A stretch of DNA of 42,324 nucleotides from Desulfobacteraceae bacterium (lineage in GTDB: Bacteria; Desulfobacterota; DSM-4660; Desulfatiglandales; Desulfatiglandaceae). The position numbers and the translations under genes are program-made. Below the pieces are notes generated by a model. The model was not told where the DNA came from. It ran no database searches and saw only the letters and a program-made list of their open reading frames with translations. This document shows positions 8,129 to 14,483 of the stretch, piece by piece. The stretch is taken from contig JAERTK010000033.1 of assembly GCA_016844935.1 (NCBI GenBank), positions 1 to 42,324 on the forward strand, in the 5' to 3' direction. How positions within the stretch are numbered: position 1 is the stretch's first letter; every line of letters starts with the position of its first letter.

Positions 8129-9199
8129 ATGCTTTTAAAAGGGAAGGTCTTGTTTTCGTTGGTGTCAGCCCTCATGGTTGCGCCCGCGGGATCGGGTGCA
8201 CAAGCCCCTGTTGAAAAGGCGACACTGGCGGGCGGTTGTTTCTGGTGTATGGTGCATCCCTTTGAAAATCTGGAAGGCGTGCTGGAGGTGAAGTCGGGCT
8301 ATACGGGGGGGCACATGGAAAACCCCTCCTACCGGGATGTGGTTTCCGGAAAGACTGGCCATGTGGAAGCGGTTCAGATTACCTTTGACCCCTCTAAAAC
8401 GTCATATTCTGAAATCCTGGATCTGTTCTGGCGACAAATTGATCCCACGGATCCGGGGGGGCAGTTCGTAGACCGGGGTAACCAATATGCCACCGCCATC
8501 TTTTATCATTCCGAAGCACAGAAGCGCGCCGCAATAAAATCCAGGGACCTTCTGGACCGATCCGGCACCTATGATAAGTCCATTGTGACCGAGATCAGAC
8601 CTTTTTCCAGGTTTTACGACGCGGAACCGTATCACCAGGATTACCACAAAAAGAATCCAATGGGTTACCGGCAGTATAGAATCGGTTCCGGTCGCGACCC
8701 GTACCTGTCTCGAATATGGAAGGGAAAACCCCCCAAAGCGGCGGTATGGAAACGGGCCGCATACCGGAAGAAAACCGATGATGAACTCAGAAACATGCTG
8801 ACCCCGCTTCAGTATCGGGTGACCCAAAAAGACGGCACCGAACCGCCGTTTGATAATGCCTATTGGAATAACAAAGATCAAGGGATATACGTTGATGTGG
8901 TTTCGGGAGAGCCGCTCTTCAGTTCCCTCGACAAGTATGAATCCGGGACGGGCTGGCCCAGTTTCACAAAGCCGCTGGTACCGGAAAATATTGTTTTAAA
9001 AGAGGACCGGAGCCTTTTTTCCGTAAGGACCGAAGTGCGGAGCCGTCACGGGGATTCCCACCTCGGTCACCTGTTTCCGGATGGACCGCCGCCCAAAGGG
9101 CATCGTTACTGTATGAACTCCGCTGCCCTTCGTTTTGTGGCTGAAGAGGATCTGGTTAAGGAAGGGTATGATGAATATGCGAAACTTTTTGGGGATTGA
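8129..9199 (+). CDS. msrAB: Exported MsrA-MsrB fusion methionine sulfoxide reductase
   Basis: 356 residues. The ATG at 8129 follows AAGGAA and begins a signal peptide ([19 protein letters not shown]...GAQA), so the enzyme probably acts in the periplasm. An earlier GTG at 8072 would overlap the previous stop but would bury the signal peptide. The MsrA domain has the catalytic GGCFWC (Cys37, Cys40) and [10 protein letters not shown]. The MsrB domain has [23 protein letters not shown] (catalytic Cys328) and NSAALRF. MsrA reduces the S- and MsrB the R-sulfoxide of methionine. The CxxC zinc pairs of many MsrB proteins are absent. The stop is three bases from the stop of the convergent xthA. Confidence 0.9.
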   Translation: MLLKGKVLFSLVSALMVAPAGSGAQAPVEKATLAGGCFWCMVHPFENLEGVLEVKSGYTGGHMENPSYRDVVSGKTGHVEAVQITFDPSKTSYSEILDLFWRQIDPTDPGGQFVDRGNQYATAIFYHSEAQKRAAIKSRDLLDRSGTYDKSIVTEIRPFSRFYDAEPYHQDYHKKNPMGYRQYRIGSGRDPYLSRIWKGKPPKAAVWKRAAYRKKTDDELRNMLTPLQYRVTQKDGTEPPFDNAYWNNKDQGIYVDVVSGEPLFSSLDKYESGTGWPSFTKPLVPENIVLKEDRSLFSVRTEVRSRHGDSHLGHLFPDGPPPKGHRYCMNSAALRFVAEEDLVKEGYDEYAKLFGD

Positions 9200-9202
9200 T
9201 GT

Positions 9203-9973
9203 CTAGATATCCAGCGATGCCACCAGAAAAGTGTGATCCGACGGTTTTTCCATCCCCCGGACGCCGGTGTCGATCCAGACGTCCCTTGATTTTTCCGCCA
9301 TGGGCGCTGTCCCCAGGATGTAATCGATGCGCCAGCCCATATTTCGCTTGAAGCCGTTGGGGATCCTGTAATCCCAAAAGGTATAGCGGTCGCCGTCTGT
9401 GGTGTGTTTTCGAAAGATATCCACCAATCCCCATTTGAAAAATTCTTCCATGAGTGCCTGTTCCTCGGGATGAAACCCCACGCCTCCCCTGAATCCATCA
9501 GGATCGTACACGTCCCGGTCTTCCATGGCCACATTGAAATCTCCGGCCACCAGAAGGGGCGCATGGGGTTCATACCGGTTGGAAATATGATCATGAAGCG
9601 ATCGAAGCCATTTCAGCTTGTACTGAAATTTGTCCGATTCCACCTGGAAGCCCTGGGGAACGTAGACGTTTATGATGGGAATGCCGTCCACGGTGCCACT
9701 GATGAATCGTGCCTGTTCATCTCCCCCTTCAAAAAGATCTAGCGCCGGGTTTTTAAGCGGTGATCTGCTGAGTATGGCCACGCCGTTGTACGATTTCTGG
9801 CCCCTGAACGCCGCACGGTAGCCACACCGTTCCAGGGGTTCCACCGGAAAGTCCTGGTCCTGCACTTTGGTCTCTTGAAGGCACAAAACATCCGGACTTT
9901 CCCGTTTCAACCAATGGAGCAGGATCGGCATCCTGGCCCGTATGGAGTTGGTGTTGAACGTTGCGAATTTCAT
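9203..9973 (-). CDS. xthA: Exodeoxyribonuclease III family AP endonuclease
   Basis: 256 residues, normal for the ExoIII/Xth family of AP endonucleases that repair abasic DNA. Seen: MKFATFNTNSIRARM (family N terminus with the metal-binding Asn), DVLCLQETKVQD (catalytic Glu), GVAILSR, LLVAGDFNVAMEDRDVYDP (Asp-Phe-Asn), WRIDYILGT, and SDHTFLVA (catalytic Asp-His) at the end. The ATG at 9973 is preceded by AGGAGA on this strand. A longer in-frame upstream extension has no homology. It is convergent with msrAB and divergent from the redox operon. Confidence 0.93.
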   Translation of the reverse strand: MKFATFNTNSIRARMPILLHWLKRESPDVLCLQETKVQDQDFPVEPLERCGYRAAFRGQKSYNGVAILSRSPLKNPALDLFEGGDEQARFISGTVDGIPIINVYVPQGFQVESDKFQYKLKWLRSLHDHISNRYEPHAPLLVAGDFNVAMEDRDVYDPDGFRGGVGFHPEEQALMEEFFKWGLVDIFRKHTTDGDRYTFWDYRIPNGFKRNMGWRIDYILGTAPMAEKSRDVWIDTGVRGMEKPSDHTFLVASLDI

Positions 9974-10057
9974 ATTTTTAAAATCTCCTGATGGCCGTCT
10001 TTTGCGGTTTGGGAAGCCTTGGCTAAACAGGTTGCCCTGCGGATTTAATTGTCCTAT

Positions 10058-10087
10058 ACTATAGCATGCAGGGGGCGGTATTGACAA
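10058..10087 (-). promoter_or_regulatory. Sigma-70 type promoter of xthA
   Basis: Read on the minus strand: TTGTCA at 10087-10082, an 18-base spacer, and an extended -10 TGCTATAGT with the hexamer at 10063-10058. Transcription would start near 10051, about 80 bases upstream of the xthA ATG. Confidence 0.5.
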
Positions 10088-10131
10088 TGATTGCCATAGT
10101 CACTTTATTTTTGGGGTTTTGTAGTTTGAAC

Positions 10132-10237
10132 GAAGTGTTCCATGAGACACTTCTGGTCCAAATGGTAAAATGAGACAATACCATGGCGGACAATTATGAT
10201 ATCAGCCGGTTACAATGTACTGATCAGACATGAGACA
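10132..10237. promoter_or_regulatory. Three ATGAGACA motifs in palindromes, candidate activator sites
   Basis: ATGAGACA occurs at 10142-10149, 10170-10177 and 10230-10237. The first sits in a near-palindrome (GAAGTGT 10132-10138 and ACACTTC 10147-10153; core GTGTTCCATGAGACAC). The second lies between ATGGTA (10162-10167) and TACCAT (10179-10184). They are about 120-225 bp upstream of the sigma-54 element, a normal range for enhancer sites, and share TGAGACA with the cooS upstream dyad. They could instead be remnants of an insertion-sequence end. Confidence 0.4.
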
Positions 10238-10319
10238 TTTTTGTATCAGAATATCCTGACGGGTGTGTTTCTTCCTCTTGAAGCTGTTTTTCTCCAGGAG
10301 CTCTAAAGAACCGATCATC

Positions 10320-10335
10320 AAAGCCTTTTGGCTTT
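10320..10335. other. Short perfect hairpin near the sigma-54 promoter
   Basis: AAAGCC and GGCTTT form a perfect 6-bp stem with a TTTT loop, followed by the T-rich sequence TGTGATTTATTTATTT. It could end leftover transcription from upstream or be a binding site. It lies 21 bases before the sigma-54 element. Confidence 0.35.
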
Positions 10336-10356
10336 TGTGATTTATTTATTTCATTT

Positions 10357-10372
10357 TGGCATAGAATATGCT
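10357..10372 (+). promoter_or_regulatory. Sigma-54 (-24/-12) promoter of the redox operon
   Basis: TGGCATAGAATATGCT has GG (10358-10359) and GC (10370-10371) exactly 10 bases apart, with TGGCA and TGCT blocks. Transcription would start near 10384, about 92 bases upstream of the first gene. Slightly weaker match than the cooS promoter. Confidence 0.65.
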
Positions 10373-10475
10373 TGGTAGTGTTAAGATTTTGGGTTTTTTG
10401 GATACCATATATTATTGAATGAATGTTCGACGGAATGGTTCATGCGGTCGATACTCAGAGAAAGGAGGTGTTACA

Positions 10476-10628
10476 ATGGGAGATTGGAAATGCAAAGAAT
10501 GCGGTTATACACTTAAATCGGATGCGCCGCCGGAAAAATGTCCGTCTTGTGACAAGAAATGTGAATTCGTCGATACCACATGCTATGTTCCTGACTGTGG
10601 AAGTACCGGTCAGGATCCAAGGCTTTAG
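10476..10628 (+). CDS. Rubredoxin-like mini-protein
   Basis: 50 residues. The start follows AAAGGAGGTG with good spacing; a longer frame upstream is not plausible. The sequence WKCKECGYTLKSDAPPEKC PSC resembles the short iron-binding domain found at the ends of rubrerythrins (CxxC, 11-residue gap, CxxC). A second pair of Cys follows (TTCYVPDCGSTG). The product is probably a small cytoplasmic Fe or Zn electron carrier or a partner of the rubrerythrin-like protein in the same operon. It is the first gene after the sigma-54 promoter. Confidence 0.75.
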   Translation: MGDWKCKECGYTLKSDAPPEKCPSCDKKCEFVDTTCYVPDCGSTGQDPRL

Positions 10629-10653
10629 ACGGAAAAATAATGGAGGATTACAC

Positions 10654-10833
10654 ATGTCCAAGAAAAAGTATCAGGTAAGGGCTGAATGCCCCCAGTGTGC
10701 ATGCGGGGATGTGAGCTTTCTGGGACCGGAGAAATTGAGGGAAAAGTTTATCGGGGACGAAAAAGAGATTGATATCCTGTGCCCCCTTTGTGGAACGAAG
10801 CATAAGGGAGAACTTGTCGCCGAGGAAGATTAA
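10654..10833 (+). CDS. Small zinc-ribbon-like protein
   Basis: 59 residues, start at 10654 behind GGAGG. Two cysteine pairs, ECPQCACG near the N terminus and LCPLCGTKH near the C terminus, suggest one zinc or iron site. The ends are charged (KKKYQVR, ELVAEED). I do not recognise a named family. The gene is 25 bases from the previous one and 15 from the flavodoxin, so it belongs to the redox operon and may serve as a small metal-binding accessory. Confidence 0.7.
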   Translation: MSKKKYQVRAECPQCACGDVSFLGPEKLREKFIGDEKEIDILCPLCGTKHKGELVAEED

Positions 10834-10848
10834 GTGGGGAGGTTTTTG

Positions 10849-11280
10849 ATGGGAAAAGCACTTATTGTGTATGCCAGCAGATCCGGCGAAACAAAAAGAA
10901 TCGCAGATTTGATTGCTGAAGGGATTCGCATTCAAGGTTCGGAAGCATCAGTTGTCGATGCCACCAAGGTGAAAAAGGTTGATGGTCTGGAGGGCTATGA
11001 CGCTTATATTTTCGGATCAGCAACTTACCATGGTGAAATGATGCAGGCCATGAAAACCATGCTGTTTCTGGGGGATAAGACGGGTCTTGAAGGCAAGGTC
11101 GGGGGATCTTTCGGTGCTTTCGGATGGAGCGGTGAGGCCCCCGGCAGAATCTTTGACACCATGAAGAATGTCCTCAAAATGGATATGGTGAATGGTCCTT
11201 TAATGCTAAAGTCCGCTTTGTTGGGAGGCGGGACCGAAATGGCACAGGGCTATGGCAAGGATATTGCCAAAAAACTCTAA
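10849..11280 (+). CDS. Flavodoxin
   Basis: 143 residues. The ATG at 10849 follows GGGGAGG at ideal spacing, so the GTG fifteen bases earlier is not used. MGKALIVYASRSGETKRIA is the FMN phosphate-binding loop. IFGSATYHGEMM and GGSFGAFGWSGEAPGRIFDTM match the two isoalloxazine-binding loops, the latter in the form seen in flavodiiron proteins' flavodoxin domains. It carries one or two electrons by FMN in the cytoplasm. Within the operon it lies before a rubredoxin, suggesting that both donate electrons to the peroxide- or disulfide-reducing partners downstream. Confidence 0.88.
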   Translation: MGKALIVYASRSGETKRIADLIAEGIRIQGSEASVVDATKVKKVDGLEGYDAYIFGSATYHGEMMQAMKTMLFLGDKTGLEGKVGGSFGAFGWSGEAPGRIFDTMKNVLKMDMVNGPLMLKSALLGGGTEMAQGYGKDIAKKL

Positions 11281-11307
11281 TGGGATAGACTTAAGGAGAT
11301 AAATTGT

Positions 11308-11466
11308 ATGGAAAAATATGTTTGTTCGGTATGTGGATATGTTTACGACCCTGAGGAAGGTGATTCAGATAACGGCGTGGCAGCTGGAACCGCATTCGCT
11401 GATCTTCCAGATGACTGGACCTGCCCGGTTTGTGGGGCGGAGAAAGATCAGTTCGAGCCGGAATAG
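11308..11466 (+). CDS. Rubredoxin
   Basis: 52 residues, a textbook rubredoxin: [19 protein letters not shown], an aromatic/Pro core ([14 protein letters not shown]) and AEKDQFEP at the end. The four cysteines in two CxxCG knuckles bind one iron. AAGGAG lies 9-10 bases before the ATG. It carries single electrons in the cytoplasm, typically to rubrerythrins, flavodiiron proteins or superoxide reductase. It sits between flavodoxin and thioredoxin genes with short gaps. It has the canonical spacing that the rubredoxin-like protein at 4162 lacks. Confidence 0.95.
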   Translation: MEKYVCSVCGYVYDPEEGDSDNGVAAGTAFADLPDDWTCPVCGAEKDQFEPE

Positions 11467-11489
11467 GTCATTCGCAGGAAGGACGGGTT

Positions 11490-11942
11490 ATGAACCGGGA
11501 AAGCATCATCTTCAAATGTCACCGGTGCGGTACGAAAAACCGGGTACCCAAAACCCGGGTCGGCGAAAGGCCGGTGTGCGGAAAATGTAAAGCACCTTTG
11601 TCCACCGGTACCGCGGCCCACAAGCCCATTGATGTGACGGACAAGACATTTCATTCGGAGATCCTTGCTTTTCCGGGTCCCGCCCTGGTCGATTGCTGGG
11701 CCCCGTGGTGCGGACCCTGCCGTACGGTGGGTCCTGTAATCGAACAACTGGCGTCTGAGTATGCAGGGCGTGTTAAAATCGTCAAACTGAACGTGGATGA
11801 AAACCAACAGACCGCCGCCAGGTATTCCATCAGAAGCATTCCAACCATGCTTTTGTTTAACCAGGGGGATCTTGTTAACACACTGGTGGGTGCCCTCCCC
11901 AAAGGGGAGATCGCGTCGCATTTAAATTCGCTCTTGAATTAA
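11490..11942 (+). CDS. trxC: Thioredoxin 2 (zinc-finger thioredoxin)
   Basis: 150 residues with start at 11490 behind AGGAAGGA. An N-terminal zinc domain with Cys10, Cys13, Cys30 and Cys33 precedes a thioredoxin fold with the active site W73-C-G-P-C77, LVDCWAPWCGPC and the cis-Pro loop SIPTMLLF. This layout is that of E. coli TrxC, which reduces protein disulfides during oxidative stress. In this operon it is a natural substrate of the ferredoxin:thioredoxin reductase-type protein encoded at 12909 and a natural reductant for the ArsC-like domain at the operon end. The gene starts 23 bases after the rubredoxin stop. Confidence 0.9.
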   Translation: MNRESIIFKCHRCGTKNRVPKTRVGERPVCGKCKAPLSTGTAAHKPIDVTDKTFHSEILAFPGPALVDCWAPWCGPCRTVGPVIEQLASEYAGRVKIVKLNVDENQQTAARYSIRSIPTMLLFNQGDLVNTLVGALPKGEIASHLNSLLN

Positions 11943-11971
11943 ACTCTTTTTTTTGAAAATGGGGGAAACGT

Positions 11972-12433
11972 ATGTCTTTTGAATCATTTGAGGATATTGT
12001 CCAGTTTGCCATGGGCAAAGAGAAAGAAGCCGTTGATTTCTATTCAGGTCTGGCGGAAAATGCCGTTTTTTCAGGAGCCAAAGAGACTCTGGAAGATTTT
12101 GCGGCGGAAGAGCAGAAACATTACGACATGCTTGAAAATCTGGGGAAGGGTGAACAGCCGCTGGGAGATTATAAGTTTGAATGGATCCCCGACATCAAGA
12201 GGAGCAACTATCTGGTGAATGTGGATGATCCAAATGATATGGGTTATGCGGAACTTCTCAGACTGGCCATGAAGCGGGAAGAAAAGGCTCTCGAACTGTA
12301 CAACGAGTTGCTGAAAAAAGCGGAAAAGGAAGAATTTAAAAATATTTTCAAGATGTTATGTCAGGAAGAAGCCAAGCATAAACTTGCTCTTGAAACCCTG
12401 TATGATGATTATATGGCGGAGCAGGGAGACTAG
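11972..12433 (+). CDS. Rubrerythrin-type ferritin-like diiron protein
   Basis: 153 residues. Two helix-pair halves carry the expected carboxylate/His ligands: E17/E19 (GKEKEAVDFY), EEQKH ending at H50, E103/E104 (KREEKALELY) and EEAKH ending at H136. There is no C-terminal rubredoxin domain, unlike full rubrerythrin, so it needs a separate donor such as the rubredoxin or the mini-protein in the same operon. Proteins of this family reduce hydrogen peroxide with a diiron centre, but function in the short forms is less certain. GGGGG-type ribosome site before the ATG. Confidence 0.85.
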   Translation: MSFESFEDIVQFAMGKEKEAVDFYSGLAENAVFSGAKETLEDFAAEEQKHYDMLENLGKGEQPLGDYKFEWIPDIKRSNYLVNVDDPNDMGYAELLRLAMKREEKALELYNELLKKAEKEEFKNIFKMLCQEEAKHKLALETLYDDYMAEQGD

Positions 12434-12450
12434 GTGACAAATTGTGAGAG

Positions 12451-12912
12451 ATGACGAATTTTGTGAAGTTACCGAGTGTTCCTGGCCGGAAAAAGAAGTG
12501 TTCTGATTGTCTTCAATGCCAGATGTGTGGTGAGACCAGATGTCGTATCTGCAGGAAAAGCGAACATAAAGAATCATCTTCCGGGTTGGGTACGGCGTTC
12601 ACCCATGGAGAATATCTGGCATGGAGAAAGAAAAGAAGGGAAGAGAAAGAGAGGGACTCAATGCCTGATTCAGTAAAGCTCTATACGCTCAGTACCTGTG
12701 GCCACTGCAAGTCAACCAAGACGTTTTTAAACGAATGCGAGGTAAAGTACGATTTTACCGATGTTGACCTGTTTCATGGTGATGAAAGAGCCGCAATCCT
12801 GGAAGATGTGAAAAAATGGAATCCAAGCTGCTCATTCCCCACCATCATTATCGGAGACAAGGTCATTGTGGGATATAAAGAAGACCAAATCAGGGAGGCT
12901 TTGGGGTTATGA
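12451..12912 (+). CDS. Cys-rich domain fused to a glutaredoxin
   Basis: 153 residues if translated from the ATG at 12451. The C-terminal part (from Met71, ATG at 12661) is a glutaredoxin: VKLYTLSTCGHCKSTKTFL with active site CGHC, then SFPTIIIGDKVIVGY and DQIREALGL. The N-terminal 70 residues carry six cysteines in the pattern CxxCxxCxxCx4CxxC (C17 to C34), followed by a Lys/Arg-rich segment. The first ATG has a weak ribosome site; the second has GAGGGA at good spacing. Either a fusion or two products is possible. It follows the rubrerythrin-like gene by 17 bases and overlaps the next gene by four (ATGA). Confidence 0.7.
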   Translation: MTNFVKLPSVPGRKKKCSDCLQCQMCGETRCRICRKSEHKESSSGLGTAFTHGEYLAWRKKRREEKERDSMPDSVKLYTLSTCGHCKSTKTFLNECEVKYDFTDVDLFHGDERAAILEDVKKWNPSCSFPTIIIGDKVIVGYKEDQIREALGL

Positions 12913-13235
12913 GCGAGGTGGAGAAGTTTTATGGGTTATTGAAGAAAGCACAGGAGCCCAAGGGGTTTTACTTCAGCAATGACAAAGAAATGGTTTTCAG
13001 CCTGATTCAAGGACTTCTCGACAACAAGAATCGTTATGGTTACATGTGCTGCCCATGCAGGCTGGCTTCCGGGGATCGGGAAAAAGACAAGGATATTATG
13101 TGCCCCTGTGATTACCGGGAAGCGGATTTTCAAAAATATGGAAGCTGTTATTGTAATCTGTATGTGTCGAAGGAGTGGAATGAGGGGAAAATTCCCCATG
13201 AGTATGTTCCTGAAAGTAGACCTCCTTCCTTCTGA
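12909..13235 (+). CDS. Ferredoxin:thioredoxin reductase catalytic (beta) subunit
   Basis: 108 residues with the FTR-beta cysteine set: MCCPCRLAS (C47, C48, C50), MCPCDYRE (C65, C67) and GSCYCNLYV (C80, C82). In the family a [4Fe-4S] cluster beside a redox disulfide converts single electrons from ferredoxin or rubredoxin into dithiol for thioredoxin. The plant/cyanobacterial variable subunit is absent, as in other anaerobes. The start overlaps the preceding stop (ATGA), so it is translationally coupled to the glutaredoxin. It ties the electron carriers of the operon to the thiol proteins. Confidence 0.9.
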   Translation: MSEVEKFYGLLKKAQEPKGFYFSNDKEMVFSLIQGLLDNKNRYGYMCCPCRLASGDREKDKDIMCPCDYREADFQKYGSCYCNLYVSKEWNEGKIPHEYVPESRPPSF

Positions 13236-13283
13236 GTATCGGCATGGAAACCCATAACGACTTGCCTGGAAAGGAATTTTGAT

Positions 13284-14246
13284 ATGTTTGTCCTCGGTTT
13301 GCAGGGCAGCCCAAGGGCCAAAGGTAACACCACCACCCTTTTGTCAGCTTTTTTAGACGAGGTCCGGAAGCGGGGAGGGCGTGTTGTTACCCTGGATGCA
13401 ACCAAGATGAAAGTACTGCCGTGCCTGGGGTGCGGGACCTGTGAGAGGAAGGGGTACTGTCCTCAGGATGACGATATGCAGGCGGCTTATCCCCTCCTGC
13501 GAAAGGCGGATCTGACGGTGCTGGCAACGCCCATCTATTTTTATGGGGCCACTGCGCAGATGAAGGCTTTTATTGATCGATCCCAGGCGCTTTGGTCCAG
13601 GAAATATGCACTGGATCTGGAAGATCCGGGGCGAAAATGGCGAAAAGGGTTTTTGCTGGCCGTGGGTGCCACAAAAGGGAAGAATCTTTTTGACGGCACC
13701 ATTCTGACGGCCAGGTATTTCTTCGATGCCGTGGGTGCCGGTTTTGAAGGAACCCTGGGGTACAGGCATCTGGATAAAGCGGGGGACATATTAAAGCATC
13801 CCACGGCTCTGGCAGAGGCCGGGGAGAAGGCAGGGGAATTGGCAGCGCCTTTATTAAAACGGAAAAAGGTTCTTTTTGCGTGCCGGGAGAATGCCTGCCG
13901 AAGCCAGATGGCGGCGGCCTTTACCCGGCAATTGGCCGGCGACCGGTTTGAAGTTGAAAGCGCCGGGAGTGCCCCGACCCGGGAAATCAATCCCGTGATG
14001 GAGGAAGTCATGGCGGAAAAGGGTGTTGATATGGCCTATTTAAAGCCTTGCGCCATCTCGGAACTGCCCGATGACTGGCGACCGGATGCGGTGGTTTCCA
14101 TGGGGTGTGAGGTTGCATGCCCCACGTTTCCAGGCGCCGATACGGAGGATTGGGATTTGCCGGATCCCTCGAAAGAGTCCATGGATTTTATGCGGAATGT
14201 TCGGGATCAGGTGGAAAAACGGGTTGAAGATTTTATTTTAAAATAG
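13284..14246 (+). CDS. Iron-sulfur flavoprotein fused to ArsC/LMW-phosphatase-like domain
   Basis: 320 residues with two domains. Residues 1 to about 190 form an NADPH-dependent FMN reductase/iron-sulfur flavoprotein fold: GSPRAKGNTTTLL, a compact cysteine motif C47-C50-C53-C59, and ATPIYFYGATAQMKAFIDR. Residues 195-320 form a low-molecular-weight phosphatase/arsenate reductase fold: FACRENACRSQ (C200, R206, the C-x5-R loop), VSMGCEVACP (C275, C279) and DLPDPS (Asp294). The extra cysteines argue for arsenate-reductase-type chemistry. The fusion joins a flavin/Fe-S electron module to a thiol reductase. AAAGGA precedes the start. It is the last gene of the operon, 48 bases after the FTR-beta gene. 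Substrate not proven. Confidence 0.85.
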   Translation: MFVLGLQGSPRAKGNTTTLLSAFLDEVRKRGGRVVTLDATKMKVLPCLGCGTCERKGYCPQDDDMQAAYPLLRKADLTVLATPIYFYGATAQMKAFIDRSQALWSRKYALDLEDPGRKWRKGFLLAVGATKGKNLFDGTILTARYFFDAVGAGFEGTLGYRHLDKAGDILKHPTALAEAGEKAGELAAPLLKRKKVLFACRENACRSQMAAAFTRQLAGDRFEVESAGSAPTREINPVMEEVMAEKGVDMAYLKPCAISELPDDWRPDAVVSMGCEVACPTFPGADTEDWDLPDPSKESMDFMRNVRDQVEKRVEDFILK

Positions 14247-14278
14247 CTGTCAGCGGTACGGGCCGTTTTTCCACTGGT

Positions 14279-14467
14279 TCAGGGCTTCTTTTCAGTGGTC
14301 ATGCTCACTTGCCCGAGCGCTATTTCCATCATGCGGATACAGGCCTTCAGTCGCTGGGTATTCTGCATAATGGCTGGAAAACCGTCCCCTTGGGATGCAA
14401 GGCGCTCGGCATTTTGAGCCAGGGTTTCCACGCCCTGACGTATTTTTTCTATTCTTTCTGTTTCCAA
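14279..14467 (-). CDS. Small hypothetical protein downstream of the CoA ligase
   Basis: 62 residues from a TTG start at 14467 that has GAGGAA at good spacing on this strand. The sequence is amphipathic and looks helical (METERIEKIRQGVETL, QNTQRLKACIRMMEIAL). No family is recognised. It starts 16 bases after the stop of the CoA ligase gene, so it is likely the last gene of the TRAP operon. The ribosome site and the amphipathic character support a real gene, but the case is modest. Confidence 0.5.
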   Translation of the reverse strand: METERIEKIRQGVETLAQNAERLASQGDGFPAIMQNTQRLKACIRMMEIALGQVSMTTEKKP

Positions 14468-14483
14468 AGGATATTCCTCGTTT

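Larger units (their letters stand above)
9974..10475. other. Intergenic regulatory region between xthA and the redox operon, 502 bp
   Basis: No gene is supported. The stretch holds a minus-strand sigma-70 type promoter for xthA (10058-10087), a group of TGAGACA motifs within palindromes (10132-10237), a hairpin (10320-10335) and a sigma-54 promoter (10357-10372). A perfect plus-strand TTGACA (10081-10086) with TTTATT 17 bases later could be a second promoter, but it would leave a 370-base leader. Confidence 0.7.
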
